Source of the DNA: Cohnella panacarvi Gsoil 349
GTDB lineage: Bacteria; Bacillota; Bacilli; Paenibacillales; Paenibacillaceae
Reading direction: 5' to 3'
Assembly (NCBI RefSeq): GCF_000515335.1
Contig: NZ_KI911563.1
Location: 587,576-651,575, forward strand
DNA: 64,000 bases
Each line of letters begins with the position of its first letter. Position 1 is the first letter of the stretch. Below, piece by piece: positions 42,404 through 50,211 of this stretch. The translations under genes were made by a program, and so were the position numbers. The notes beneath the pieces were generated by a model that saw only the letters and a program-made list of their open reading frames with translations, was not told the origin of the DNA and did no database searches.

Positions 42404-43504
42404 TTGAAACCACGATCGAATCAACTTCTAGAACAATACGGCTGGAACGAGCATTGGGATGCATGTTTAACCGAGACGAACGATAAAATCCGCGGCTTGC
42501 GTCCCGCCAGAGTCATCGCGCAGCATTCGCATTCGTACCAGGTGATGACGCAGGACGGCGAGCATACCGCCGCCGTTTCCGGCAAATACGCGTATACGGC
42601 CGTTCAGCCCAGCGACTTTCCGGCCGTCGGCGACTGGGTCATGACCGAACCGATGCCGGGCGAATCCCGCTCCGTCATTCATGCCCTTCTCCCCCGCCGG
42701 TCCGCGATGACTCGCCGAGCGGCAGGCAACGTCGAAGCGGAGCAAGTGATCGGCGCGAATATCGACTTCCTGTTCATGACCTCGGCGCTCAATCAAGATT
42801 TCAACATCCGCAAAATCGAACGCTACTTGATTGCGGCATGGGAAAGCGGCGCGACGCCGATCGTCATGCTGACGAAAGCCGATCTGTGCCCGAATCCCGA
42901 GGCTTACCTCGCTCAAGTCGAACAAGCGGCGCCCGGCGTACCGGTGTATTTCGTGAGCGCCTTGCACGATCAAGGATTGGGACAGTTGCAACCGTACCTG
43001 CGCAAGGGAGCGACGATCGCCGTAACCGGTTCCTCCGGCGTAGGCAAGTCCACGCTGCTCAACTGGCTGTCCGGACAATCGCGAATGGCGACGTCCGGCA
43101 TACGCGAGAGCGACGCCCGAGGGCGCCACACGACGACGCACCGCGAGCTGTTCCCGCTGGCTTGCGGCGCGCTCGTCATGGATACGCCCGGCATTCGCGA
43201 GCTGCAGCTGTGGGATTCCCAAGACGGCTGGCAACAAGCGTTCTCGGACATAGAGGCCCTGGCCGCCAAATGCCGGTTCCGCGATTGCCGGCACGAATCC
43301 GAAGCCGGCTGCGCCGTTTCCGAAGCGATCGCCAGCGGCGAGCTCGAAGCCGGCAGACTCGCCAACTACAAGAAAACGGCCCGAGAGCTTGCCCGCCAAG
43401 CGAGCAAGGAAAACAAAGCGCTTAGCAAGCAGGATGCCAAGAAGTCGAAATCTTCCGCCCGCTCCCGCAAACCTTCGCGTTATGATGCGGACGAGCTTGA
43501 TTAA
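42404..43504 (+). CDS. rsgA: RsgA/YjeQ-type circularly permuted GTPase (long form)
   Basis: This 366-residue protein belongs to the ribosome-dependent GTPases that act in 30S maturation. An N-terminal OB domain is followed by GTPase motifs in permuted order: G4 MLTKADLC, G1 GSSGVGKSTLLNWL, G2/G3 region RHTTTHRELF and DTPGIREL, then a Cys/His zinc finger CRFRDCRHESEAGC and a basic tail (RKPSRYDADELD). It is longer than the ~300-residue housekeeping RsgA, and it is not next to prkC or a phosphatase, so it is probably a paralogue. It starts at TTG 42404 after AAAGGAG. The attenuator-type leader suggests conditional expression during ribosome stress. It overlaps the GNAT gene tail-to-tail. Confidence 0.9.
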   Translation: MKPRSNQLLEQYGWNEHWDACLTETNDKIRGLRPARVIAQHSHSYQVMTQDGEHTAAVSGKYAYTAVQPSDFPAVGDWVMTEPMPGESRSVIHALLPRRSAMTRRAAGNVEAEQVIGANIDFLFMTSALNQDFNIRKIERYLIAAWESGATPIVMLTKADLCPNPEAYLAQVEQAAPGVPVYFVSALHDQGLGQLQPYLRKGATIAVTGSSGVGKSTLLNWLSGQSRMATSGIRESDARGRHTTTHRELFPLACGALVMDTPGIRELQLWDSQDGWQQAFSDIEALAAKCRFRDCRHESEAGCAVSEAIASGELEAGRLANYKKTARELARQASKENKALSKQDAKKSKSSARSRKPSRYDADELD

Positions 43505-44043
43505 CTTTCGCCGCGGAACGATTTGCCGTGATAATCGCTAATGTACTTGAACAGCTTGCGGCCGTCGGACGGAATATCAGGGTCGGGCGCCAAAGGAAAG
43601 TACATCGCCTGATAAGGCTCCGGCACCCATATGTACTTGTGAACGTATTCCGTCAGCACGAATCCGCACCGTTGCCAGAATCGCAGCCGGCTTACGTCTT
43701 CCGGCGTCTTGCCGTATTCGACTTCGATCAGCAAGCCGTCGGCAGACAGCTCGCCCGCCGCCCAGTTCTTGATCTCGCCGAGCAACGCCTGCCCGATGCC
43801 TTGGCCCCTGCTGTCTTCGCGTACGGCCAAATAATCGATGAGCAGCAGCTTGCCTTGCGCGACCTGGCCGGTAATCGCCATCGCAGCTACGCCCCGTTCG
43901 TCGCATGTAACGTGTAAATAAGCGATTCGCTTGCGAAACATCGAGATTAGAATAGACTCCGGTTTACCTTCGGGGAACGCTTGCCGATAAAGGCCGAGCG
44001 CCCCCGGCCAGTACCGGTCATCCAGCTTGTCCAACGTAATCAT
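43501..44043 (-). CDS. GNAT family N-acetyltransferase
   Basis: This 180-residue protein shows the GNAT core: LLIDYLAVREDSRGQGIGQALLGEIKNWA, with the acetyl-CoA loop RGQGIGQAL at about 80-88, and LRFWQRCGFV near the end. SD AAGGAGGAG precedes ATG 44043. Its acceptor substrate is unknown. It converges on the rsgA-like gene with a 4-bp overlap. Confidence 0.9.
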   Translation of the reverse strand: MITLDKLDDRYWPGALGLYRQAFPEGKPESILISMFRKRIAYLHVTCDERGVAAMAITGQVAQGKLLLIDYLAVREDSRGQGIGQALLGEIKNWAAGELSADGLLIEVEYGKTPEDVSRLRFWQRCGFVLTEYVHKYIWVPEPYQAMYFPLAPDPDIPSDGRKLFKYISDYHGKSFRGES

Positions 44044-44082
44044 CGCGCGAACTCCTCCTTGCTCAGCATCGCCTGAAAGAAC

Positions 44083-44106
44083 GCAAAAATACGCCCGAAG
44101 GCGTAT
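44083..44106 (-). terminator. Intrinsic terminator after the radical SAM gene
   Basis: Stem ATACGCC/GGCGTAT with a 4-base tetraloop, followed on the minus strand by TTTTTGCG, just past the stop at 44110. Confidence 0.85.
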
Positions 44107-44109
44107 CGA

Positions 44110-44988
44110 TCAAGTGCCGAATCTTCGGCGATAATCGCATCTGCGGCAAAGCTCCTCGACGACTTCGCGTCTCGAGAATCCGTCGTACATCCGTTTCGCC
44201 CGATCGCCTTCGATGATTTCGGCGAACGGCTTCTCGTGCACGTTGCCCAGGTTAATGACGCCTTCTCCGTCCAGACAGCACGGAATGACCGTCCCGTTCG
44301 ACAGGATGCCCGCTTGATTGCGAAGTCCGTGGCAGAAGCCTCTGTTCAAGTCTTCTTCCTCCGTCAGCGCAGGCCATACGAACTCCGTCTCGTGATTGAC
44401 GTAGATCCGATCCGCGATCCGGATGCCGCTGCCGCGTTTGAAATCGTCTTCGATCTTATAATCAAGCCCGAACTCGCGCTCGATGATAGCCAGTACTTCG
44501 CGGTTCCGGTCGCGCGCCAAATTCGTCTCGTTGTCGGACGCTAGGTTCCATAAACGCAACGAAATAAGAACGTTCGACTGCGCGACCGCTTCCTTGGCGA
44601 ACCGAAGCACGCTTAAGACGTATCCTTCCTTGTCTTGGGAGCCCGGATGTCCATCCCAGCTATGGAGCGAGAAGTTGATTTGCCGCAGCGCGGGTTTGCC
44701 CAGAATCTTATGGCTCGCTTTATGCAGCAGCGTTCCGTTCGTCGTCAGGTTCACCTTGAGACCTCGGTCATGACTGATGTCGAGCAGCTCGTCGATTCTC
44801 GGATGCAGCAGCGGCTCGCCTTTGACATGAAAATAAATATGGTCGGTATAAGGCTTAACCTCGTCTACGATATGCGTGAACTTGTCTACTTGTATAAAAG
44901 TAGCTTTACGCTCCGTCGGAGGACAGAACGTGCAAGAGAGATTGCAGACGCTCGTAATTTCGACGTAAAATTTTTTGAATCTTTTCAA
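44110..44988 (-). CDS. Radical SAM enzyme with SPASM-type C-terminus
   Basis: This 292-residue protein opens with C16-N-L-S-C20-T-F-C23, the [4Fe-4S]-SAM motif, in the expected TSVCNLSCTFCPP context. Further on, VKGEPLLHP and VNLTTNGTLL are typical AdoMet-radical strands. The C-terminus has CHGLRNQAGILSNGTVIPCCLDGEGVINLGNV and CRRCDYRRRF, giving extra Cys for an auxiliary cluster as in SPASM/twitch enzymes. It starts with TTG 44988 after AGGAGC. There is no precursor peptide or partner gene in the neighbourhood, and its substrate is unknown. A small-molecule or protein substrate is possible. Confidence 0.88.
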   Translation of the reverse strand: MKRFKKFYVEITSVCNLSCTFCPPTERKATFIQVDKFTHIVDEVKPYTDHIYFHVKGEPLLHPRIDELLDISHDRGLKVNLTTNGTLLHKASHKILGKPALRQINFSLHSWDGHPGSQDKEGYVLSVLRFAKEAVAQSNVLISLRLWNLASDNETNLARDRNREVLAIIEREFGLDYKIEDDFKRGSGIRIADRIYVNHETEFVWPALTEEEDLNRGFCHGLRNQAGILSNGTVIPCCLDGEGVINLGNVHEKPFAEIIEGDRAKRMYDGFSRREVVEELCRRCDYRRRFGT

Positions 44989-45074
44989 GGCATATGCTCC
45001 TATCGGACTTGCGTGAGTTGCGATATTCCCATTATACCAAGCCTGGTTCGGATTAGGAATCGCGGCGCCGGCTG

Positions 45075-45581
45075 TTAAGACTTGTCATCGTAGGCGACCA
45101 GCCGCGCATCGAGCTTCCCGCCATCGATTCGCACGATCGCAAAAGAGTACTGCGGCTGTCTTCGTTTGTCCGTCGGAGACCCGGGGTTAAGAACGAGCGT
45201 CTTGCCGATTCGCTTCAACACCGGCGTATGGGAATGCCCGTAGACGATCATGTCGAGCCGCTGTCCCCGGAAAGCTTCCACCGCCCTCGTCTCGGTCGCG
45301 ATCGACTTGTTCGTACCGTGACCGTGAATAAGGCCGATCATGCACCCTCCGAGCTTAAGCAGCTTCTTCAAACCGAACTTCTTGCGCAGCTCGAGCCCAT
45401 CGTTGTTACCGGAGACGCCGTATGTCGGCGCATAAGCGGACAACATCAGGTAGACTTCCGCACTTGTCCAATCGCCCGCATGAAGAATCGCGTCCGCGTC
45501 CGCAAGCTCCGCGATTAGCCGATCGGGAAGTTTCTTGTTCATCCTGGGCATATGCGTATCGGAAATGACGACGATTTTCAC
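45075..45581 (-). CDS. Metallophosphoesterase, YfcE/MJ0936-like
   Basis: This 168-residue protein has calcineurin-fold motifs DTHMP (metal ligands Asp and His), HAGDWTS, GNNDG and LIHGHGT, GHSHTP near the end, all in order. Family length is about 165, and GTG 45581 with GAGGTGA upstream gives this; an ATG two codons earlier is too close to the SD. It cleaves phosphodiesters in vitro in known members; natural substrate not known. It is followed by no partner gene. Confidence 0.9.
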   Translation of the reverse strand: MKIVVISDTHMPRMNKKLPDRLIAELADADAILHAGDWTSAEVYLMLSAYAPTYGVSGNNDGLELRKKFGLKKLLKLGGCMIGLIHGHGTNKSIATETRAVEAFRGQRLDMIVYGHSHTPVLKRIGKTLVLNPGSPTDKRRQPQYSFAIVRIDGGKLDARLVAYDDKS

Positions 45582-45654
45582 CCGCATCACCTCGCTTCTT
45601 GCTTCTAGCATACCATTCGAAAGATCGTCTGATGAAGGAGCATTTCGCATACGG

Positions 45655-45686
45655 AAACGAAAAGACGCTTGGATATCCCAAGCGCC
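45655..45686 (-). terminator. Intrinsic terminator of the catabolic cluster
   Basis: Stem CGCTTGG/CCAAGCG with flanking pairs, followed on the minus strand by TCTTTTCG. It is 30 bp past the stop of the last gene of the cluster (45716). Confidence 0.75.
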
Positions 45687-45715
45687 GTCCGGCGACGTAT
45701 TCGCCGCTCTTTCCC

Positions 45716-46177
45716 TTATTTATATTTCTCTTTCACCTCGACTAATACGCCAAGCGCATTCGATGTGTCGAAATATTCATACGCCTCATAGCCCTTTTCG
45801 TGTTTGAAAAGCGAATCAAACCCTGCGTTCTTCATCGTCTGTTCGTCATTTTCCAGAGGTCCGTCCGACAACAAACAAATAGAGCAAATGGACGTGCCGT
45901 GTTCTTGCAACCATGCCGCCCATGGGTCATTGTTGCCTAAAGGCTGGATAATCTCAAACCAGAAATTCTCGCTGAATACGCTCTCTACCTTCATTGGGGT
46001 ATCCGTGATGTCGGCGCCTTTATACTTCATATAAGGCTTTCTTACCTGAGTATGCTCCGTATGATGCTCAGTTGGCTCTTTCCCGGTGCCTAACAAAGAT
46101 TTATAGGCGGAAACCGTTTTGTCTAAATCGTCCGTAACGACGATAACCTTAATGACTTTCGTAGATGATAGCGTCAT
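45716..46177 (-). CDS. VOC (glyoxalase/epimerase-like) family protein, second of the cluster
   Basis: This 153-residue protein has a paired beta-alpha-beta-beta-beta fold of the VOC superfamily: VIVVTDDLDKTVSAYKSLLGTG starts the first half and ICSICLLSDGPLENDEQTMKNAGFDSLFK the second. Metal ligands are not clear: WFEIIQPLG and the final VLVEVKEKY could supply Glu. It shares the pattern of the VOC protein at 51607-52071 but is not a close copy. It is the last gene of the AraC-linked cluster, 32 bp after the SDR gene. An epimerase, lyase or dioxygenase role is possible. Confidence 0.8.
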   Translation of the reverse strand: MTLSSTKVIKVIVVTDDLDKTVSAYKSLLGTGKEPTEHHTEHTQVRKPYMKYKGADITDTPMKVESVFSENFWFEIIQPLGNNDPWAAWLQEHGTSICSICLLSDGPLENDEQTMKNAGFDSLFKHEKGYEAYEYFDTSNALGVLVEVKEKYK

Positions 46178-46209
46178 ATTGTTCTCTCCCTTATGGTGAT
46201 CTGATCTAT

Positions 46210-46953
46210 TTATCTATTGGTGAATCCGCCGTCGGCGATAATTTCCGCGCCCGACACGTACGAAGATTCGTCGGACGCCAAGAACAAGGCTACCGCCGCG
46301 ATCTCGCTAGGCTTTCCGATATGTCCTACGGGGATTTGCGAGATGATATTGTTGCGCAGCTCGTCATCGCCGCTTACGAATTCCGTGAACGCCTTCGTAT
46401 CCGTTGGTCCAGGGCTTATCGCATTCGCTCGAATCCCCTTTTCCGCAAGCTCTCCCGTGAACGAACGCGCCATGGACCTGACCGCGGCTTTCGCCGCGTT
46501 ATAGACAATGGCGTTTTTCCCGCCTTGGAAACCTGCAATCGACGAGATCAGAACAATGGAAGATTTATCGGACATATAGGGAAGCAGCTTCTGCACCGTG
46601 AAAAAAGCCGAAAAAACGTTAAGGTTCATCGTCAAATGAAACTGCTCGGGCGTGACTTCCGGAATCGGGCTTTGCAGTCCGTTACCCACGATCGGCAGAA
46701 CGGCCTTTAATTTACGCCCCGTTTTTTTGACGGCTTCCGCTATTTTTTCCAATTCATTCACGTTGGTGGCATCGACTTTTAGAATATCAACGACCTGACT
46801 GTTTCCTTCGAATCGTTTCTTTAAGGTTTCAATATCGCGACCGGCCACGATCACGTCGGCGCCTTCGCTGATGAACCGTTCCGCGATCGCTCTGCCGATC
46901 CCGTCCGCCGCGCCGGTGACAACGACCAATTGTTTATCCAAACCTTTACTCAT
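46210..46953 (-). CDS. Short-chain dehydrogenase/reductase
   Basis: This 247-residue SDR has the cofactor motif TGAADGIG (about 13-20), IVGNG-type catalytic Asn strand, the active-site SSIAGFQGGKNAIVYNAAKAA with Ser, Tyr and Lys, and C-terminal ISPGPTDTKAF. It would oxidise or reduce an alcohol group with NAD(P). It sits in the catabolic cluster, 12 bp after the Gfo/Idh/MocA gene, with perfect AGGAGG. Substrate unknown. Confidence 0.92.
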   Translation of the reverse strand: MSKGLDKQLVVVTGAADGIGRAIAERFISEGADVIVAGRDIETLKKRFEGNSQVVDILKVDATNVNELEKIAEAVKKTGRKLKAVLPIVGNGLQSPIPEVTPEQFHLTMNLNVFSAFFTVQKLLPYMSDKSSIVLISSIAGFQGGKNAIVYNAAKAAVRSMARSFTGELAEKGIRANAISPGPTDTKAFTEFVSGDDELRNNIISQIPVGHIGKPSEIAAVALFLASDESSYVSGAEIIADGGFTNR

Positions 46954-46965
46954 TCGACAATCCTC

Positions 46966-48051
46966 CTATCCTGTTTCCCCGTCGTACTTAAAATCAAGTT
47001 GCCGTCTAATCTCATCCATCATGCTCATCACGGATAAGGTGTCTTCCCAAGACATAACCGAAGATTGGACCTTTCCTTCCAATAGACACCTTTGCACCTC
47101 GGCGGCTTCGTAATGCAAGCCGAAGAGCCCGTCGCGCCCATCGTCATAACGCTCATGCGTCTTTGAGACGTACTCGAACGTTGAACCGTCATTATAGTAA
47201 ACCGTGAAGTCCGACGGTCTGTAGAACGGCCTTCTGATTTCGATTCTTCCTTTGGTTCCGCAGATGGCGGCGGTGACGGGAGACGACGCCAGCGAGCCGA
47301 AAGACAACAACGCGAGCGCGCCCGTACCATTGCCGTATTCGAAAATGGCGGCACCGTTGGAGTCTACCCCTGTTGGCGATGCGGAGGCGGCAGCGAGTAT
47401 TCTCGTCGCGTTGCCTAGCAAATACTGCACGAATGAAATCGGATATACGCCCAAGTCCAGAAGCGCTCCGCCCGCAAGCTCTGGCGCATAGAGGCGGTGT
47501 TTAGGATCATAAGGAAAGCTGACCCCATGGTCGGCGATGATCTGAACAATGTCCCCTATTTCGCCCTTATCGATCAATTCCTTGACCTTGATGATATGCG
47601 GGAGAAATCGCGTCCAATACGCCTCCATAACGAATAGATTTTTCTCTTTCGCTAAATCGATAATTTCTTTCGCCTGCTTATAATTTTGCGTAAATGCTTT
47701 CTCGACCAGAATAGGCTTATCGTGCTGCAAACACTTCATCGCCCACTCATGGTGCTGCGCATGCGGCGTTGCGATATATATCACGTCAATGTCAGGATCG
47801 CTCATCAGCTCTTCGTACGAACCGTACGCTTTGTTTATGGACGGAAACTCGCGTTGAAAAGCTTGCGCCTTTTGCAAGTCGCGGGAACCGACGGCTGCGA
47901 TGTTTCCTCCGGCTTGGATCACCTGCGCGGAAAAACAGCTTGCGATCCAGCCAGCGCCAAGGATACCCCATCTATGCGTATTCGGCATCGTTTCGTCTAG
48001 TTGAACAGGAAAAGACCTAGCCGGCAAAAATTCTTTTTTGACGTTTTTCAT
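46966..48051 (-). CDS. Gfo/Idh/MocA family dehydrogenase
   Basis: This 361-residue protein has a Rossmann motif GILGAGWIASCFS (about 29-41), EKAFTQNYKQAKEII (the catalytic Glu-Lys pair position), and the substrate-domain motif GALLDLGVYPISFVQYLLG. Here Tyr stands at the position usual for His/Asp in the DxGxHxxD pattern. An extra 21 residues precede the canonical start (MPNTHRWG), but no good SD supports the shorter form. It is in the ABC-transporter cluster and probably oxidises the imported sugar or a derivative. Confidence 0.9.
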   Translation of the reverse strand: MKNVKKEFLPARSFPVQLDETMPNTHRWGILGAGWIASCFSAQVIQAGGNIAAVGSRDLQKAQAFQREFPSINKAYGSYEELMSDPDIDVIYIATPHAQHHEWAMKCLQHDKPILVEKAFTQNYKQAKEIIDLAKEKNLFVMEAYWTRFLPHIIKVKELIDKGEIGDIVQIIADHGVSFPYDPKHRLYAPELAGGALLDLGVYPISFVQYLLGNATRILAAASASPTGVDSNGAAIFEYGNGTGALALLSFGSLASSPVTAAICGTKGRIEIRRPFYRPSDFTVYYNDGSTFEYVSKTHERYDDGRDGLFGLHYEAAEVQRCLLEGKVQSSVMSWEDTLSVMSMMDEIRRQLDFKYDGETG

Positions 48052-48083
48052 CGGTTATAAGTAATCCTTCCTGTATAAAATGT

Positions 48084-48449
48084 TCAAGCTTCTCTTTCGC
48101 CGAGCGACCAATTTTCAGCGCTGTTCTCCACCACGCAAACTAAAATATCGTCGCGCCTGATACCGATGTCTACCAGCCTCTTGGTTAATTCTTTATAGGT
48201 CGTTTTCTTCTGCTCAAGCGAAAACATTTGAACCATCGTAATTCGAATGATGATTAAATCCCGTCTATCGCGATTGTCATAGGTCGGAGAGAAAATAATC
48301 TCCCCTTCGCCATGCGGTCTAAACACTTGGAACAGATCGGTTGGATCCATGCCTAGACCCGCTATCAACGATTGATGAATGGCATTGGATATTCCTTTTC
48401 CTTTGTCCTCGAACACCGACCTGTTTAAGTCGACTTGAATCAACGGCAT
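48084..48449 (-). CDS. Tautomerase-superfamily protein
   Basis: This 121-residue protein starts MPLIQVDL, leaving Pro1 as the catalytic base after Met removal, as in 4-oxalocrotonate tautomerase and MSAD-type enzymes. Double the length of short tautomerases, it looks like a fused pair or a MSAD/cis-CaaD-like member (IIIRITMVQMFSLEQKKTTYKELTKRLVDIGI). The tail carries no obvious second Pro. It is 23 bp after the permease gene; an enol/keto step in the degradation of the imported compound is a fair inference. Confidence 0.85.
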   Translation of the reverse strand: MPLIQVDLNRSVFEDKGKGISNAIHQSLIAGLGMDPTDLFQVFRPHGEGEIIFSPTYDNRDRRDLIIIRITMVQMFSLEQKKTTYKELTKRLVDIGIRRDDILVCVVENSAENWSLGEREA

Positions 48450-48472
48450 AGTTAACTCCTTCTTTTCGCTTA

Positions 48473-49258
48473 TTATAGAGCGCCGGCACTCATGCCCTTC
48501 TCAAAACTCTTCTGCATGAACAAATAAACGATAATTACGGGAATAGCAGTGAGCACGGCCGACGCCAAGATCTTCGTCTGGTCGTTCGTAAATTCGCCTT
48601 GGAAGTATTGCGGGAGCAACGTTACCGTCTGCATATCCGAGCTTTGCAAGAACAATAGCGGCAAGAGATAGGTGTTCCATGAGTTGATGAGCGTCAGTAC
48701 GATAATGGATGCCGCAATCGGCTTGGTAAGCGGAAGGATGATATGCCAGAACGTCGAAAAAACGCTCGCGCCGTCCATTCTTGCCGCCTCCATTAACTGA
48801 CTGGGAATCCCGCTGTTGAAATTTCTGGCAAGGAGAATGGTGAATGGCAACTGCAATGCCGCGGTAGGTAATATGACGGCCCAAAAGGTGTTAAACATAT
48901 GCAGCTTTTGAAACGTTACGAACAATGGCGATAACAAAATGACTTCGGGCAAAGTCAACGCAACAAGAATCAACCAGAAGAACACTTCTTTGCCGAATAT
49001 GCGTAATTTCGCAAACCCGAAGCCGGCCGTCATACTGAAGATATAAACCAACGCAATGACGCCGGCCGATATGATGAGCGAGTTTCTGAAATAGACGGGA
49101 ACGACTCCCGTGTCCCAAACCGCCTTATAATTTAAAAAGCCCGTTCCGCCGAGAGATCCGAGAAACATTTGAACAAGCGGAATCGCGTAAGGAATCGTTA
49201 GGAGGAGCAGAACGACCTGCAGTACGATTTTGCTTTTTAAACTTCTCGTTTCGAACAT
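48473..49258 (-). CDS. Carbohydrate ABC transporter permease, MalG-type
   Basis: This 261-residue permease has six membrane segments and the EAA loop (EAARMDGASVFSTFWHIILPLTKP, about 157-180) that contacts the ATPase. A C-terminal YLFMQKSFEKGMSAGALK-like end is typical of the CUT1 family. It pairs with the permease immediately upstream (1 bp apart). No ATP-binding subunit is encoded in the cluster, so a shared MsmX-type ATPase presumably energises it. Confidence 0.92.
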   Translation of the reverse strand: MFETRSLKSKIVLQVVLLLLTIPYAIPLVQMFLGSLGGTGFLNYKAVWDTGVVPVYFRNSLIISAGVIALVYIFSMTAGFGFAKLRIFGKEVFFWLILVALTLPEVILLSPLFVTFQKLHMFNTFWAVILPTAALQLPFTILLARNFNSGIPSQLMEAARMDGASVFSTFWHIILPLTKPIAASIIVLTLINSWNTYLLPLLFLQSSDMQTVTLLPQYFQGEFTNDQTKILASAVLTAIPVIIVYLFMQKSFEKGMSAGAL

Positions 49259-49259
49259 C

Positions 49260-50141
49260 TTATTTCTCGCCTCCTTTATTCATCCTGCTTATGAGTATGG
49301 CACCGCAGATAGCAAGTATAAGGAGCAAGACGGATATGGCAGCCGCATAGCCCAGATGAGATTGCCTTATTCCCTGTTTGAAAATATACGTCCCTAAAAA
49401 TTCCGTCGCGTGGTTGGGTCCGCCGGTCGTAATCAGATAAGGAACATCGAATGTTTTCAAGGAACCTATAATCCCAAGCATGGCAAGAGACACCGTCGTG
49501 CTTTGGCAGTTGGGCAATACGATGCTCCATAGCGTTCTGAACTTGCCTGCACCGTCCAAGTGCGACGCTTCAAGCATTTCTTTATCGATTTGGCTCATCG
49601 CCGCGTAATACAGAATGAAACTCATTCCCGTGAACTGCCATATCGTAACGATCATGAGAATGAAGAGCGCCGAATTCGGTTGCGCCAACCAATCGACGGT
49701 TATGCCTAAATGCAGCGCGTCGAATAGATCTTGCAGCATGCCCTGAGGCGAGAACAGCAATCTGAATACCGGTGCCATCGTCGCGGGCGCTAAGATCGTC
49801 GGTATGAAAATCAAGCACTTGTGCAAGGTCGCCAACTTTACGTTCGAATGCAAAATGGCGGCGAATATAAAGCCCAAAAAGTTTTGAATGACAAAGGTAA
49901 CCAGGAAAAATACAACCGTGTTTTTGATCGCTTTCCAGAAAATCCAGTCGGAAAGCGCTTTATCGTAGTTGCTCATCCCCACATTCGTCTGAATGGGGTC
50001 AAGCCCGTTCCAATCTAATGTAGACAAGTCGAACGTATAAAATATCGAATAATAGATAAGCCCTGCGACGAATATAAATGCTGGAAGAATCCACGGAAGT
50101 CCGTTTGTCATCGTGGATCCCAATGTTTTATTCTTCTTCAT
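49260..50141 (-). CDS. Carbohydrate ABC transporter permease, MalF/UgpA-type
   Basis: This 293-residue permease has six membrane segments and the EAA loop EASHLDGAGKFRTLWSIVLPN (about 193-213). It probably heterodimerises with the MalG-type permease and receives the substrate from the lipoprotein encoded upstream. It lies 70 bp after the binding-protein gene, a gap that often carries a partial terminator or processing site; no clear hairpin is seen. Confidence 0.93.
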   Translation of the reverse strand: MKKNKTLGSTMTNGLPWILPAFIFVAGLIYYSIFYTFDLSTLDWNGLDPIQTNVGMSNYDKALSDWIFWKAIKNTVVFFLVTFVIQNFLGFIFAAILHSNVKLATLHKCLIFIPTILAPATMAPVFRLLFSPQGMLQDLFDALHLGITVDWLAQPNSALFILMIVTIWQFTGMSFILYYAAMSQIDKEMLEASHLDGAGKFRTLWSIVLPNCQSTTVSLAMLGIIGSLKTFDVPYLITTGGPNHATEFLGTYIFKQGIRQSHLGYAAAISVLLLILAICGAILISRMNKGGEK

Positions 50142-50211
50142 GTCATTGGTCTCCTAAACTCTAAATAATAGGGGCGCTAGCATAACTAGGCCCCTATCAG
50201 AATATGATCCC

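Noticed and set aside
42467..43399. 310-residue minus-strand frame opposite rsgA
   Set aside because: Antisense to the GTPase motifs, no SD and no recognisable domain.
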